The notes below the pieces were generated by a model, which was not told where the DNA came from, searched no databases, and worked only from the letters and a program-made list of their open reading frames with translations. A program made the translations under genes and the position numbers. Shown in pieces: positions 9,906 to 17,432 of a stretch of 64,000 nt of DNA (its first letter is position 1; the number at the start of each line of letters is the position of its first letter). Source of the DNA: Sphingobacteriaceae bacterium (GTDB taxonomy: Bacteria; Bacteroidota; Bacteroidia; B-17B0; Aurantibacillaceae); assembly GCA_016705695.1 (NCBI GenBank), contig JADJLA010000003.1, positions 124,001 through 188,000 on the forward strand. Direction: 5' to 3'.

Positions 9906-10949
9906 TTATGGTTTTAAACCGTCCCAACCTTGAGCTTTAAGCTCAGTTACAGTTCCCGATTTGGTAACAAGCAATTTGCCCTTTGATTCATTGGTAATGT
10001 GGCCTATAACAGTGAAGTCGAGCTGATTTTTAACTTTTTCATGGTCTTTAAGATCTATGGTAAAAAGTAATTCGTAATCCTCGCCACCACTTAAAGCGCA
10101 AACCGTAGGGTCGAGGCCAAATTCGCGAGCGGTATCGTAAGTTAATGGATCAATAGGGATTTTTTCTTCGTACAATTCAACACCAACGTTTGAATTTTTA
10201 CAGATGTGTAAAATTTCAGAAGCTAATCCGTCGCTGATGTCAATCATAGCAGTTGGTTGAATTTGCAATCGTGCGAACAGATCAATAATATCTTTTCGTG
10301 CTTCGGGCTTTAGTTGACGTTCTAAGATATAATCTTTCCCTTCTAGGTCGGGTTGTACTTTAGGATTCTCTTTATATACTGCTTTCTCTCTTTCTAAAAT
10401 TTGTAAGCCCATGTATGCTCCACCAAGATCTCCGCTTACGCACAATAAATTAGTTTCCTTAGCGCCGCTTCTGTAAACTACAGTGCCAGGATCGGCAACA
10501 CCGATGGCAGTGATGCTAATTACCAAGCCGCTTGTACTTGATGTTGTATCTCCACCAACAAGATCAACGCCATATTTTTGGCAAGCCATTAACATGCCCG
10601 AATATAATTCTTCTACAGCCTCTAAACTAAAGCGACTGCTTAAGGCAAACGATACTAAAATTTGTTTTGGTTGCGCGTTCATAGCGTACACATCGCTTAA
10701 ATTCACCACAACACTTTTATAACCCAAATGTTTTAAGGGCATGTAAGTAAGATCAAAATGTACACCTTCCACCAACATATCGGTGGTAACAACCGTTTGT
10801 TTAATTCCAAGTAAAAGTACAGCTGCGTCATCGCCAACACCTTTTACAGTTTCTGTATTTTTAAGTTCGATGTGTTGAGTTAAATGGTTTATTAAACCAA
10901 ATTCACCAAGGCTGGAAAGTTCTGTGCGTGTTGAGTTGTCGAAATCCAT
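9906..10949 (-). CDS. thiL: Thiamine-monophosphate kinase
   Basis: A 347-residue cytoplasmic enzyme that phosphorylates thiamine monophosphate to the pyrophosphate cofactor. Family motifs are clear: SLGEFGLI at the N-terminus, GVGDDAAVL, VTTDMLVEGVHFDLTY, the GGDTTSS loop, MIDISDGLASEI, and ALSGGEDYELLFTI. I chose the ATG at 10949 because it overlaps the stop of the upstream aldehyde dehydrogenase gene as TAATG, indicating translational coupling; an in-frame ATG 18 bases upstream (10967) would add six residues inside the upstream gene. Length is normal for the family. Confidence 0.94.
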   Translation of the reverse strand: MDFDNSTRTELSSLGEFGLINHLTQHIELKNTETVKGVGDDAAVLLLGIKQTVVTTDMLVEGVHFDLTYMPLKHLGYKSVVVNLSDVYAMNAQPKQILVSFALSSRFSLEAVEELYSGMLMACQKYGVDLVGGDTTSSTSGLVISITAIGVADPGTVVYRSGAKETNLLCVSGDLGGAYMGLQILEREKAVYKENPKVQPDLEGKDYILERQLKPEARKDIIDLFARLQIQPTAMIDISDGLASEILHICKNSNVGVELYEEKIPIDPLTYDTAREFGLDPTVCALSGGEDYELLFTIDLKDHEKVKNQLDFTVIGHITNESKGKLLVTKSGTVTELKAQGWDGLKP

Positions 10950-12394
10950 TACTTTAATTTTATGCAAACATTTTTTGGTTCTGTGAAAAAATCTAATGCT
11001 TCAAAACCACCTTCGCGACCAACGCCGCTATCTTTAACACCACCAAATGGTGTACGAAGATCGCGTAGTAACCAGCAATTGATCCAAACAATTCCAGCGT
11101 GAATATTATTGGCAAAACGATGCGCGCGAGTTAAGTTCTCTGTCCAAACAATGGAAGTAAGTCCGTAACGTGTGCTATTAGCCATTTCCAGCGCTTGTTC
11201 TTCTGTATCAAAAGGTGTAATTGTTACAACAGGACCAAAAATCTCTTCTTGGTTAGTTCTGCAAGTATGAGCTAACCCTTCAATAACGGTTGGAGCAATA
11301 TAATAGCCTTCGCTTAATTCGCCTTCTAATTTAATGGCATGTCCACCACATAAAACAGTTCCGCCTTCTTTTTTAGCAAGCTCAACGTAACTCAATATTT
11401 TTTCTTGATGAGGTTTTGAAACCACGGCGCCAATTTTTGTATCATCCCTTAAGGGATCGCCAACAACTAAAGCTTTTGTTTTTGCAACAAAATCTTTTTT
11501 AAATTTTTCGTAAATGCTTTTCTCAACATAAATGCGCGAACCGCATAAACAAATTTGTCCTTGATTGGCAAACGACGAAAGCATAGTTGTAGACAACATT
11601 TTTTCGTAATCGCAATCGGCAAATATCACATTTGGATTTTTCCCGCCAAGCTCTAAAGATAATTTCTTGAACATAGGCGCTGCGATAGATGCAATATGCT
11701 CTCCGGTTTTTGTTCCGCCCGTAAATGAGATCAATGGAATATGTTTATGAGAAACAATGGCATTGCCAACTTTTCCACCTAAGCCGTGTACAATATTTAA
11801 AACGCCGGCGGGCAATCCTGCTTCTATGCAAATTTCAGAAAGCAAGTGCGCTGTCATTGGTGTAACCTCCGAAGGTTTTGCAACAACGGTGCAACCCGCA
11901 GCCAAAGCCGGTGCAATTTTCCAGGTAAATAAATACAAAGGTAAATTCCAAGGCGAGATACATCCCGCAACACCAACAGGTTGACGCAAGGTATAATTGA
12001 TCGCAGTATCTTCCATGCTATGCGAATTCGCAGAGTAATGTAAAATGCCCGTACCATAAAAATGAAAATTAGCAGCGGCTCTTGGAATGTCTACTGTTTT
12101 GGCAAGCTTTACCGGTTTGCCATTATCTGTACTTTCTGCTAATGAAAGTTTATCTAAATTCTTTTCAATTAACGCGGCGATCTTTAAAAGATACTGCGAA
12201 CGTTTTTCTTTAGGCGTGATACTCCACAAAGGAAAAGCAGTTTTTGCAGCTTGATATGCAAGCTCCACATCTTTTTCGTCGCTATCGGGAATAAGCGAAT
12301 ATACTTTTCCGTTCGCCGGATTGTAATTGTCTAAATACGATTTGGAAACAGGGTCAACCAGTTTTCCGTTAATATAATTCTGTAATTTATACAT
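10949..12394 (-). CDS. NAD(P)-dependent aldehyde dehydrogenase (ALDH8 / aminomuconate-semialdehyde type)
   Basis: A 481-residue soluble ALDH superfamily enzyme that oxidises an aldehyde to its acid. Visible motifs: ISPWNLPLYLFTWKIAPALAAG (cofactor domain, starting near 145), SFTGGTKTG, the general base in LELGGKNP, and the catalytic cysteine in FANQGQICLCGSRIYVE. The CLCGSR context and overall sequence are closest, in my recall, to 2-aminomuconate/2-hydroxymuconate semialdehyde dehydrogenases (ALDH8A1 group) of tryptophan or aromatic breakdown. No kynurenine-pathway genes are nearby, so the substrate is inferred only. It is cotranscribed with thiL through a TAATG overlap. Confidence 0.88.
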   Translation of the reverse strand: MYKLQNYINGKLVDPVSKSYLDNYNPANGKVYSLIPDSDEKDVELAYQAAKTAFPLWSITPKEKRSQYLLKIAALIEKNLDKLSLAESTDNGKPVKLAKTVDIPRAAANFHFYGTGILHYSANSHSMEDTAINYTLRQPVGVAGCISPWNLPLYLFTWKIAPALAAGCTVVAKPSEVTPMTAHLLSEICIEAGLPAGVLNIVHGLGGKVGNAIVSHKHIPLISFTGGTKTGEHIASIAAPMFKKLSLELGGKNPNVIFADCDYEKMLSTTMLSSFANQGQICLCGSRIYVEKSIYEKFKKDFVAKTKALVVGDPLRDDTKIGAVVSKPHQEKILSYVELAKKEGGTVLCGGHAIKLEGELSEGYYIAPTVIEGLAHTCRTNQEEIFGPVVTITPFDTEEQALEMANSTRYGLTSIVWTENLTRAHRFANNIHAGIVWINCWLLRDLRTPFGGVKDSGVGREGGFEALDFFTEPKNVCIKLK

Positions 12395-12446
12395 GTGTTT
12401 TAAAGAGCCTTAAAGGTACTAAAAAAGAGGGAAATAAAAGAGAAAA

Positions 12447-12608
12447 CCAATATGTCACCCCTAAAGGGGTTTCGTTCATAGTGGTGTATTTCGCCCCCTT
12501 CGGGGGCTACCGATATGTCGCTCCTACGGAGCTAGGAAATTTTGTCTCGCAGATAATTTTAATAGTCGTTGAATGAACGTCACAGTCCCGTAGGGACGAC
12601 ATATCGGT
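12447..12608. repeat. Intergenic repeat cluster with three related hairpin units
   Basis: A 12-bp perfect inverted repeat, ACCGATATGTCG at 12509-12520 and its complement at 12597-12608, brackets the right half. Each arm runs into its own small palindrome (CTCCTACGGAG and TCCCGTAGGGA), so the arms match over about 24 positions. A third diverged copy begins CCAATATGTCACCCC at 12447. The copy at 12447 and the copy ending at 12608 (read on the minus strand) are both followed by CGTTCAT at similar spacing. A further hairpin, CCCCCTTCGGGGG, lies at 12494-12506. No coding potential is seen. It resembles short palindromic intergenic elements common in Bacteroidota. Confidence 0.7.
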
Positions 12609-12620
12609 TAAAAGAAAAAA

Positions 12621-13106
12621 CTATTTAATGATCTTTTTCAATCGTTCGGTGATCTCAAATACTGCCGGGCAAACCATGGTATTTTTGAAGGCAAGGCTTA
12701 ATACTTGATACATTTTTTTACGGTTGGTATGCGGGTATTCGCGGCAAGCATTGGGGCGGTTATCGTAAATACTGCAATAATTATCTGCACCTAAAAATGC
12801 GCAGGGGGCTTGTTGCAAAACGGCATCATTGTCCTCATCCATTCGAAGGTATTTTTCAAAAAAAGAACCCGGTTTTATCTTCAGTGCTTTTGCAGCGCGT
12901 TCAATATCGCGTTCGTAAAAAATAGGTGACGTTGTTTTGCAGCAATTACCGCAGGACATGCAATCTATCTGTTCAAAAACTTCGTCGTGTAATTTCTCAA
13001 ACTGTTCGTCGAGGTCATTAGGTGGTCTGCGAATTAAGCGTTTATAAAAACGATCATTCTCCGATTTAAGTTTGTGTGCTTTTCTATTATGTGATTCGAG
13101 ATCCAA
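12621..13106 (-). CDS. YkgJ-family cysteine cluster protein
   Basis: A 161-residue cytoplasmic protein with the YkgJ/CxxCxxCC pattern: CMSCGNCCKTTSPIF in the N-terminal half, then a Cys in QQAPCAFLG, CSIYDNRPNACREYP and a final Cys in NTMVCPAVF. These cysteines probably hold a zinc ion or an iron-sulfur cluster; the family's function is undetermined, with suggestions of redox or methylation-related roles. Length is normal. It follows divIC on the same strand with about 100 bases between, so it may be in the same transcript. Confidence 0.85.
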   Translation of the reverse strand: MDLESHNRKAHKLKSENDRFYKRLIRRPPNDLDEQFEKLHDEVFEQIDCMSCGNCCKTTSPIFYERDIERAAKALKIKPGSFFEKYLRMDEDNDAVLQQAPCAFLGADNYCSIYDNRPNACREYPHTNRKKMYQVLSLAFKNTMVCPAVFEITERLKKIIK

Positions 13107-13205
13107 GTTTGTTTAAGTTGTTTTTGAAAGAAAATCTTGCCGGTGGAAGATTTTTGAAGCAGTATAGCAAGGGGACAGCAGTTCTAAATATATGTCATGT
13201 TGGTA

Positions 13206-13490
13206 TCACTTGGTAACAAAAACAAAAACGTCTTCGTTATCTTTTTTCATGAGGTATTTTTCGCGAGCAAATTTTTCGAGGCTTTCGGTATTTGTTTTTA
13301 ATTCCTGAAGCTCTATTTTATTTTTTTCGATCTCGGTGATATAATAGCTTTGATCTGTTTTTAATTTGTTGAGTTTACTCACGGTTTCATGTTGCGTGAA
13401 TACATCGTTCTTGTCAAAGAAAAGCAACCAAGCAATAAGCGCGGTTATCGTTAAAAAATACTTATTCTTTATGAAGTTTAGTAAAAACAT
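13206..13490 (-). CDS. Septum formation initiator family protein (DivIC/FtsB-like)
   Basis: A 94-residue bitopic protein: a short cytoplasmic N-terminus, one TM helix (about 10-25, ending LLFFDKND), a coiled coil (about 35-70) and a FAREKYLMKK box near 75-84. That box, with conserved Arg-Glu-Tyr, is characteristic of FtsB/DivIC, which joins the divisome subcomplex with FtsL and FtsQ-type proteins. The C-terminus ends in the usual DEVFVF-like strand (DVFVFVTK). It is divergent from the L,D-transpeptidase gene, 33 bases away. Confidence 0.88.
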   Translation of the reverse strand: MFLLNFIKNKYFLTITALIAWLLFFDKNDVFTQHETVSKLNKLKTDQSYYITEIEKNKIELQELKTNTESLEKFAREKYLMKKDNEDVFVFVTK

Positions 13491-13523
13491 ATACCTTTAT
13501 AGGAACTAAGTTACCCATAATAA

Positions 13524-14282
13524 ATGCGCTCAACTCATATGATACAAAGGGTTATTAAAACCGCACTGTTAGTTGTTTTGGTGCTGAATATCAGGGCACA
13601 AGGCACTTTTAAGACGGCGCAGCTTAAATATGAAAGGGTAAGATCGGCTTATAAGACCAAATTTGAGGGTCTTAAAAAGGAATTAACATCAGTAGGATTT
13701 AGTGTAAATACCTACGAAATATACTTGCAGGTTTTTAAGCACGAAAAGGAAGTGCAAGTATGGATGCGAAACAAAGGCGATGCAAAATTCAAACTTTTTA
13801 AAACGTATAAAATTTGTTCGTCGAGTGGGGAGTTAGGACCAAAAAGAGTGCAAGGCGACGGACAAGTGCCAGAGGGATTTTATTATATTGAACATTTTAA
13901 TCCTGTAAGTAGTTATCATTTGAGTATGAAAGTTGGTTATCCAAATAAAAGTGATTCAAAAAAAGCAACGGGCTCACCTGGTGGAGATATCATGATCCAC
14001 GGAAATTGTGTGACCATTGGTTGCATTCCTATTGAGAATGACCCAATTGAAGAATTATATATTTTATGTGTAGAAGCAAAAGATCGAAAGCAAAATTTAA
14101 GAGTGGATATGTTCCCTTGTAAATTTACAGAAGAGAATATAAAAATGTTGAATCAAAATTTTTCAAAGGACATGAACGCGTTTTGGGGCATCTTGAAAGC
14201 GGGGTATGATAGTTTTGAAGCCAATCACATCGTTCCTAAATTTACGGTGGACGCCAAGGGGAATTACATTATTACAAAATAG
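13524..14282 (+). CDS. Murein L,D-transpeptidase (YkuD family), exported
   Basis: A 252-residue exported protein with a signal peptide ending near LNIRAQG. The YkuD catalytic motif is seen as IMIHGNCVTIGCIPIE: the His and the Cys in the SxGC-like TIGCIP segment form the active site that crosslinks peptidoglycan stems or attaches proteins to them. A KTYKICSSSGELGPK strand upstream fits the same fold. Length matches the ErfK/YbiS/YafK-like group of Bacteroidota. The ATG at 13524 is followed by another at 13539 that gives a more compact signal peptide; either could be used. The next gene abuts its stop codon, indicating an operon. Confidence 0.85.
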   Translation: MRSTHMIQRVIKTALLVVLVLNIRAQGTFKTAQLKYERVRSAYKTKFEGLKKELTSVGFSVNTYEIYLQVFKHEKEVQVWMRNKGDAKFKLFKTYKICSSSGELGPKRVQGDGQVPEGFYYIEHFNPVSSYHLSMKVGYPNKSDSKKATGSPGGDIMIHGNCVTIGCIPIENDPIEELYILCVEAKDRKQNLRVDMFPCKFTEENIKMLNQNFSKDMNAFWGILKAGYDSFEANHIVPKFTVDAKGNYIITK

Positions 14283-14615
14283 ATGAAACAAACTATTATT
14301 TTTTTGACCATTTTATTTTTTGTTTCGTGTAAGCAAAGCGCGGAAGAAATCCCTAAAGACGTTATTGATAAAGAAAAATTTATTGAGGTATTAAAAGACA
14401 AAGCATTAGCCGAGGCCGCTTTAAATGTGAATGTAAAAAATGTACCGGGAGAAAAATTTGATTCGGTTTATAATTTTAGTGTTTACAAAGAGAACGATAT
14501 TACCAAGGCGCAATACGATTCTACCATGAAATATTATTCTACCAAGCCCGGAGAATTCAAAGAATTAATGGAAACTGTTTTGGAAAAGTTGAACGTAGAA
14601 AAAGCGAAGCGTTAG
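14283..14615 (+). CDS. DUF4296-family lipoprotein
   Basis: A 110-residue predicted lipoprotein. The N-terminus is a lipoprotein signal with a lipobox-like FVSC (Cys16). The body matches the Bacteroidota DUF4296 pattern: IPKDVIDKEKFIEVLKD, an AEAALN helix, then SVYNFSVYKENDITKAQYDST and a terminal helix. Its function is unknown. Its ATG follows the transpeptidase stop directly, so the pair is cotranscribed. The stop overlaps the convergent holA stop by three bases. Confidence 0.82.
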   Translation: MKQTIIFLTILFFVSCKQSAEEIPKDVIDKEKFIEVLKDKALAEAALNVNVKNVPGEKFDSVYNFSVYKENDITKAQYDSTMKYYSTKPGEFKELMETVLEKLNVEKAKR

Positions 14616-15106
14616 TGCAATATCTTAAACATTAATTCACGCATTAATTCCCCACTTCCTAAACTCCCATTATTTACGCCCTTGCTTTTTAAGTCGTATT
14701 CTTTTAAATACGAAAAGATGTGTTTTAATTTTGGCACCGGATAATTATGTGCTGCGCGCATATAGCCTTCCACAAAAAAAGGATTTACACCAAGGGATGA
14801 AGCGGCAGCAAATTTTGATTTATCGTGTAAAAAATGAACCTTTAAAATTTTGGTATAGTAACCAAATAACGAACTCATGAGCATCACCATGGGATGTTCT
14901 CTTTCATTCGCGCCAAAGTAATTCACGATCTGATTTACTTTTAAAATGTCTTTATTTCCCAAGGCATTTTGCAACTCAAATACGTTGAAATCTTTACTAA
15001 TGCCAATATTATCTTGCACAAGTTCAGCTGTAATTTCAGTTCCTTCTTTTAAATTGATGAATAGTTTATCTATCTCATTCGCAATTTTGCTCAGGTCATT
15101 TCCCAA
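14612..15106 (-). CDS. holA: DNA polymerase III delta subunit, C-terminal part (after frameshift)
   Basis: A 164-codon open stretch encoding the C-terminal half of HolA: GNDLSKIANEIDKL, then FELQNALGNKDILKVNQIVNYF and a collar-type domain ending in GELMRELMFKIL. It joins the N-terminal part at about 15095-15106, where the frame shifts by -1. Reading through with one restored base (TCC GAG instead of TCGAG) gives an uninterrupted protein of about 350 residues, the normal length. The apparent TTG start at 15106 is probably an artefact of the break. HolA is the clamp-loader subunit that opens the beta clamp and is essential, so a real null allele is unlikely. Confidence 0.85.
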   Translation of the reverse strand: MGNDLSKIANEIDKLFINLKEGTEITAELVQDNIGISKDFNVFELQNALGNKDILKVNQIVNYFGANEREHPMVMLMSSLFGYYTKILKVHFLHDKSKFAAASSLGVNPFFVEGYMRAAHNYPVPKLKHIFSYLKEYDLKSKGVNNGSLGSGELMRELMFKILH

Positions 15107-15669
15107 AAACTCGAGATCATAAATGATGCTTTTGGATTAATGCTATACCCTTTGGCCTTTACATAATTTCCTATCCACTCAGGTAATTTATTATCGTAAA
15201 GTTTATTGCTTTCAATGTATACTGAATTTTTCTGGAGCGTTTTTCCAATTGACGAACGCTTATCAATGGTTTTGTATTTATAACAAAACACCAAAATGGT
15301 AGAAGCCAATGGCGCTTTTAAATAATTAACGAAGGCTGTTGCAACCGAACTTGAAGAAGCAGCTGAATCATCGTCGCCATCTGCACTTTTTTTATTTAAT
15401 TCTTTGATGTTCTGCGCTTCCTTTACAATTACCACTTGGTAATCGCTCATCATGGGGAATTGTTTTGCCAATCCTAAAATAGTACCAAGATCCGTGTCTT
15501 TTCCGTAAACAATATTTTGGTTGAATTCGCGATCGGCCTCACTCAAGGCATTATTCTCAATATAGTCGCTTACCACATCAATGTAATACGCTTCTTCACC
15601 GCTTAAAAAATAAACGGGCTTAAATATCTTGCGTTTAAGATCTAAAAGTATTTGATCTACTTCTTTCAT
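15091..15669 (-). CDS. holA: DNA polymerase III delta subunit, N-terminal part (before frameshift)
   Basis: A 192-residue N-terminal half of HolA. It starts with an ATG at 15669 and shows IFKPVYFLSGEEAYYID, the beta-clamp-interacting N-terminal region of the delta subunit, then the AAA+ like fold with QFPMMSDYQVVIVKEAQN and a low-complexity Ser/Ala/Asp loop near 95-108. It ends in ASFMISSFWEMT and a stop, where intact homologues continue with a LGNDLSK segment found in the next frame. The reading frame is therefore broken by a single missing base near 15100. See the C-terminal part and the finding. Confidence 0.87.
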   Translation of the reverse strand: MKEVDQILLDLKRKIFKPVYFLSGEEAYYIDVVSDYIENNALSEADREFNQNIVYGKDTDLGTILGLAKQFPMMSDYQVVIVKEAQNIKELNKKSADGDDDSAASSSSVATAFVNYLKAPLASTILVFCYKYKTIDKRSSIGKTLQKNSVYIESNKLYDNKLPEWIGNYVKAKGYSINPKASFMISSFWEMT

Positions 15670-15733
15670 TCCGGTATGAATTTAATAAATTCCTCAAGAG
15701 ATGAACTATGCTTTTTATGCTTAATTTTACAAC

Positions 15734-16114
15734 ATGCCGGTACGTTTAGACACATATCTTTGGGCCATAAGGATTTACAAATCGCGCACCTTGGCGGCTT
15801 CCGAAATTAGAGGAGGTGGAGTAAAATTTAAGGACAAAGTAATTAAGCCATCGCACATGGTTTCTATTGGAGAGATCTTTAACATCAATTTGGGGAGCGA
15901 TAATAAAAAGATAATTGAGGTTGCTGTTGTGATAGAAAAACGACAATCAGCTGAAAAAATAAAGCACGCGTATATTGATCATTCGCCACCGATAGAAAAA
16001 CAGGATAAACTAGAAACCATGTTCTTTAAAACCAATGTAAAAAGCGAAAAGGGTAGTGGTAGGCCTACAAAAAAGAATCGTAGAGATCTAGGAAAACAGG
16101 GTGGATGGTTTTAG
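15734..16114 (+). CDS. RNA-binding S4 domain protein (Hsp15/HslR-like)
   Basis: A 126-residue protein. The S4 domain covers about residues 1-60: VRLDTYLWAIRIYKSRTLA, then GGVKFKDKVIKPSHMVSIGEIF, which is the alpha-L RNA-binding fold. The C-terminal tail is basic (GSGRPTKKNRRDLGKQ), typical of Hsp15, which binds stalled 50S subunits carrying nascent peptide in E. coli. That role is inferred by homology. It is a single gene divergent from holA. Confidence 0.87.
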   Translation: MPVRLDTYLWAIRIYKSRTLAASEIRGGGVKFKDKVIKPSHMVSIGEIFNINLGSDNKKIIEVAVVIEKRQSAEKIKHAYIDHSPPIEKQDKLETMFFKTNVKSEKGSGRPTKKNRRDLGKQGGWF

Positions 16115-16180
16115 TTTTTCTCTGCAAATTTCGCATGTCATTTCTCGATACAAAAAAATGAAAAGAGGCGCATTTTTTCT

Positions 16181-16267
16181 CCCGATAATTATCGGGACGA
16201 AATTACAGGGCTTGTCAATTCGAGTGATTTTTGCCTGTCTCTTGCAAAAATTGTTTCGAGAATTGAC
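16181..16267. repeat. Intergenic palindromes, related to the element at 54.7 kb
   Basis: A perfect 16-bp palindrome, CCCGATAATTATCGGG, lies at 16181-16196. It is followed by a long imperfect hairpin at 16214-16267: GTCAATTC pairs with GAATTGAC, and inside it ATTTTTGC pairs with GCAAAAAT. Words such as TCTCGATAC, GTCAATTCGAGTG and TCGAGAATTGAC recur in altered form near 54.7 kb. No T-run follows either strand closely, so it is not an obvious terminator. Confidence 0.6.
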
Positions 16268-16289
16268 CTGGGAAATAAGTGATATTAAT

Positions 16290-17213
16290 TTACACCAAAG
16301 AAATATCAAACTGCACAAGATCAATAAATTCTTGCACGCGCTCGTCAACATCTTTTTGAGAAAGTCCTATTAAACGCTCGGTTCCAAAACGCTCAACTGT
16401 AAAACTTGCCATGGCACTTCCAAAAATGATCGCGCGTTTCATGTTCTCAAAACTAATATCTTTTGTTTTTGCTAAGTAACCAATAAATCCTCCTGCAAAA
16501 CTATCGCCTGCACCTGTTGGATCAAATACTTCTTCTAAAGGTAATGCCGGTGCAAAGAAAACTTCTTCTTTATTGAACAGCAAAGCACCATGCTCACCTT
16601 TTTTAATTACTAATACACTTGGCCCCATTGCCAATATTTTTTGAGCCGCTTTTACCAACGAATATTCTCCTGATAATTGACGTGCTTCTGAATCATTGAT
16701 CGTTAACACATCGATCATTGTTATTGTTTTTTTAAGGTCCTCCAAAGCAACATCCATCCAAAAATTCATTGTATCCAACACAATTAATTTCGGACGTTTT
16801 TTCATTTGCGTAATTACTTTTTGTTGAACCATTGGAACCAAATTTCCTAACATCAAGAAATCGCAATTTTTTGCTGACTCAGGAACGATTGGATCGAAGT
16901 TCTCTAGCACATTTAATTGTGTATCTAGTGTATCGCGAGTATTAAGGTCATTATGATATTTACCGCTCCAAAAAAACGATTTTTCACCCTTTTTTATCTG
17001 TAAACCATCCAATTTTACACCCTCTTTTTTGAGTGTATTTAAGAAGCTTTCCGGAAAATCATCTCCAATAACCGACACTAGATCGATATCGCGTGTAAAG
17101 TACGAAGCCGCTAGGGAGATGTAGGATGCAGCGCCTCCAACGATCTTATCTGTTTTGCCAAAAGGCGTTTCAATTGCATCAAAAGCTACTGTTCCAACTA
17201 CTAAAAGACTCAT
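16290..17213 (-). CDS. PfkB-family sugar kinase
   Basis: A 307-residue ribokinase-fold kinase. The N-terminal GTVAFDAIETPFG and IVGGAASYISLAASYF match the substrate-binding glycines; the C-terminal DPTGAGDSFAGGFIGYLA holds the catalytic Asp and the anion hole of the PfkB signature. GEHGALLF is the usual ATP-site strand. The substrate is not fixed by sequence; Bacteroidota homologues are annotated broadly as sugar or nucleoside kinases. A TATATTTG -7 element lies on the minus strand at 17248-17241, back to back with the tRNA-Asn promoter. Confidence 0.85.
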   Translation of the reverse strand: MSLLVVGTVAFDAIETPFGKTDKIVGGAASYISLAASYFTRDIDLVSVIGDDFPESFLNTLKKEGVKLDGLQIKKGEKSFFWSGKYHNDLNTRDTLDTQLNVLENFDPIVPESAKNCDFLMLGNLVPMVQQKVITQMKKRPKLIVLDTMNFWMDVALEDLKKTITMIDVLTINDSEARQLSGEYSLVKAAQKILAMGPSVLVIKKGEHGALLFNKEEVFFAPALPLEEVFDPTGAGDSFAGGFIGYLAKTKDISFENMKRAIIFGSAMASFTVERFGTERLIGLSQKDVDERVQEFIDLVQFDISLV

Positions 17214-17248
17214 TATAAGGGGGTTTGTTAAATTTTACGGCAAATATA

Positions 17249-17279
17249 TTGTTTATTTCGGAAATCTGCCTTAATTTCG
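17249..17279 (+). promoter_or_regulatory. Promoter of tRNA-Asn
   Basis: TTG at 17249-17251, 20 bases, then TAATTTCG at 17272-17279, a near match to TAnnTTTG, about 20 bases before the tRNA. The pfkB -7 box on the opposite strand lies immediately beside it. Confidence 0.45.
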
Positions 17280-17299
17280 CATCCCTAATCAGAAAAAAT

Positions 17300-17373
17300 T
17301 CCTTCTTAGCTCAGCTGGTTAGAGCACGTGACTGTTAATCACGGGGTCCCTGGTTCGAGCCCAGGAGAGGGAG
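17300..17373 (+). tRNA. tRNA-Asn (anticodon GTT)
   Basis: A complete cloverleaf of 74 bases. The acceptor TCCTTCT pairs with AGAGGGA (one G-T), the D arm contains GCTCAGCTGGTTAGAGC, the anticodon stem CGTGA/TCACG encloses CTGTTAA with anticodon GTT, and the T arm is CCTGG-TTCGAGC-CCAGG. The discriminator is G, as usual for Asn. CCA is not encoded. Confidence 0.97.
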
Positions 17374-17375
17374 CA

Positions 17376-17405
17376 AAAAAAACCGACTAAATAGTCGGTT
17401 TTTTT
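17376..17405. terminator. Bidirectional rho-independent terminator
   Basis: AACCGACTA / TAGTCGGTT stem flanked by an A-run on the left and a T-run on the right, so it can end both the tRNA-Asn transcript and the minus-strand M43 protease transcript. Confidence 0.88.
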
Positions 17406-17432
17406 GTTTTAAAGAATAAGGTTTGATTACTT

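Noticed and set aside
16088..16373. Two opposite open frames over the repeat at 16.2 kb
   Set aside because: They run through palindromes and the 3' end of the PfkB kinase gene, and the encoded proteins lack any recognisable pattern.
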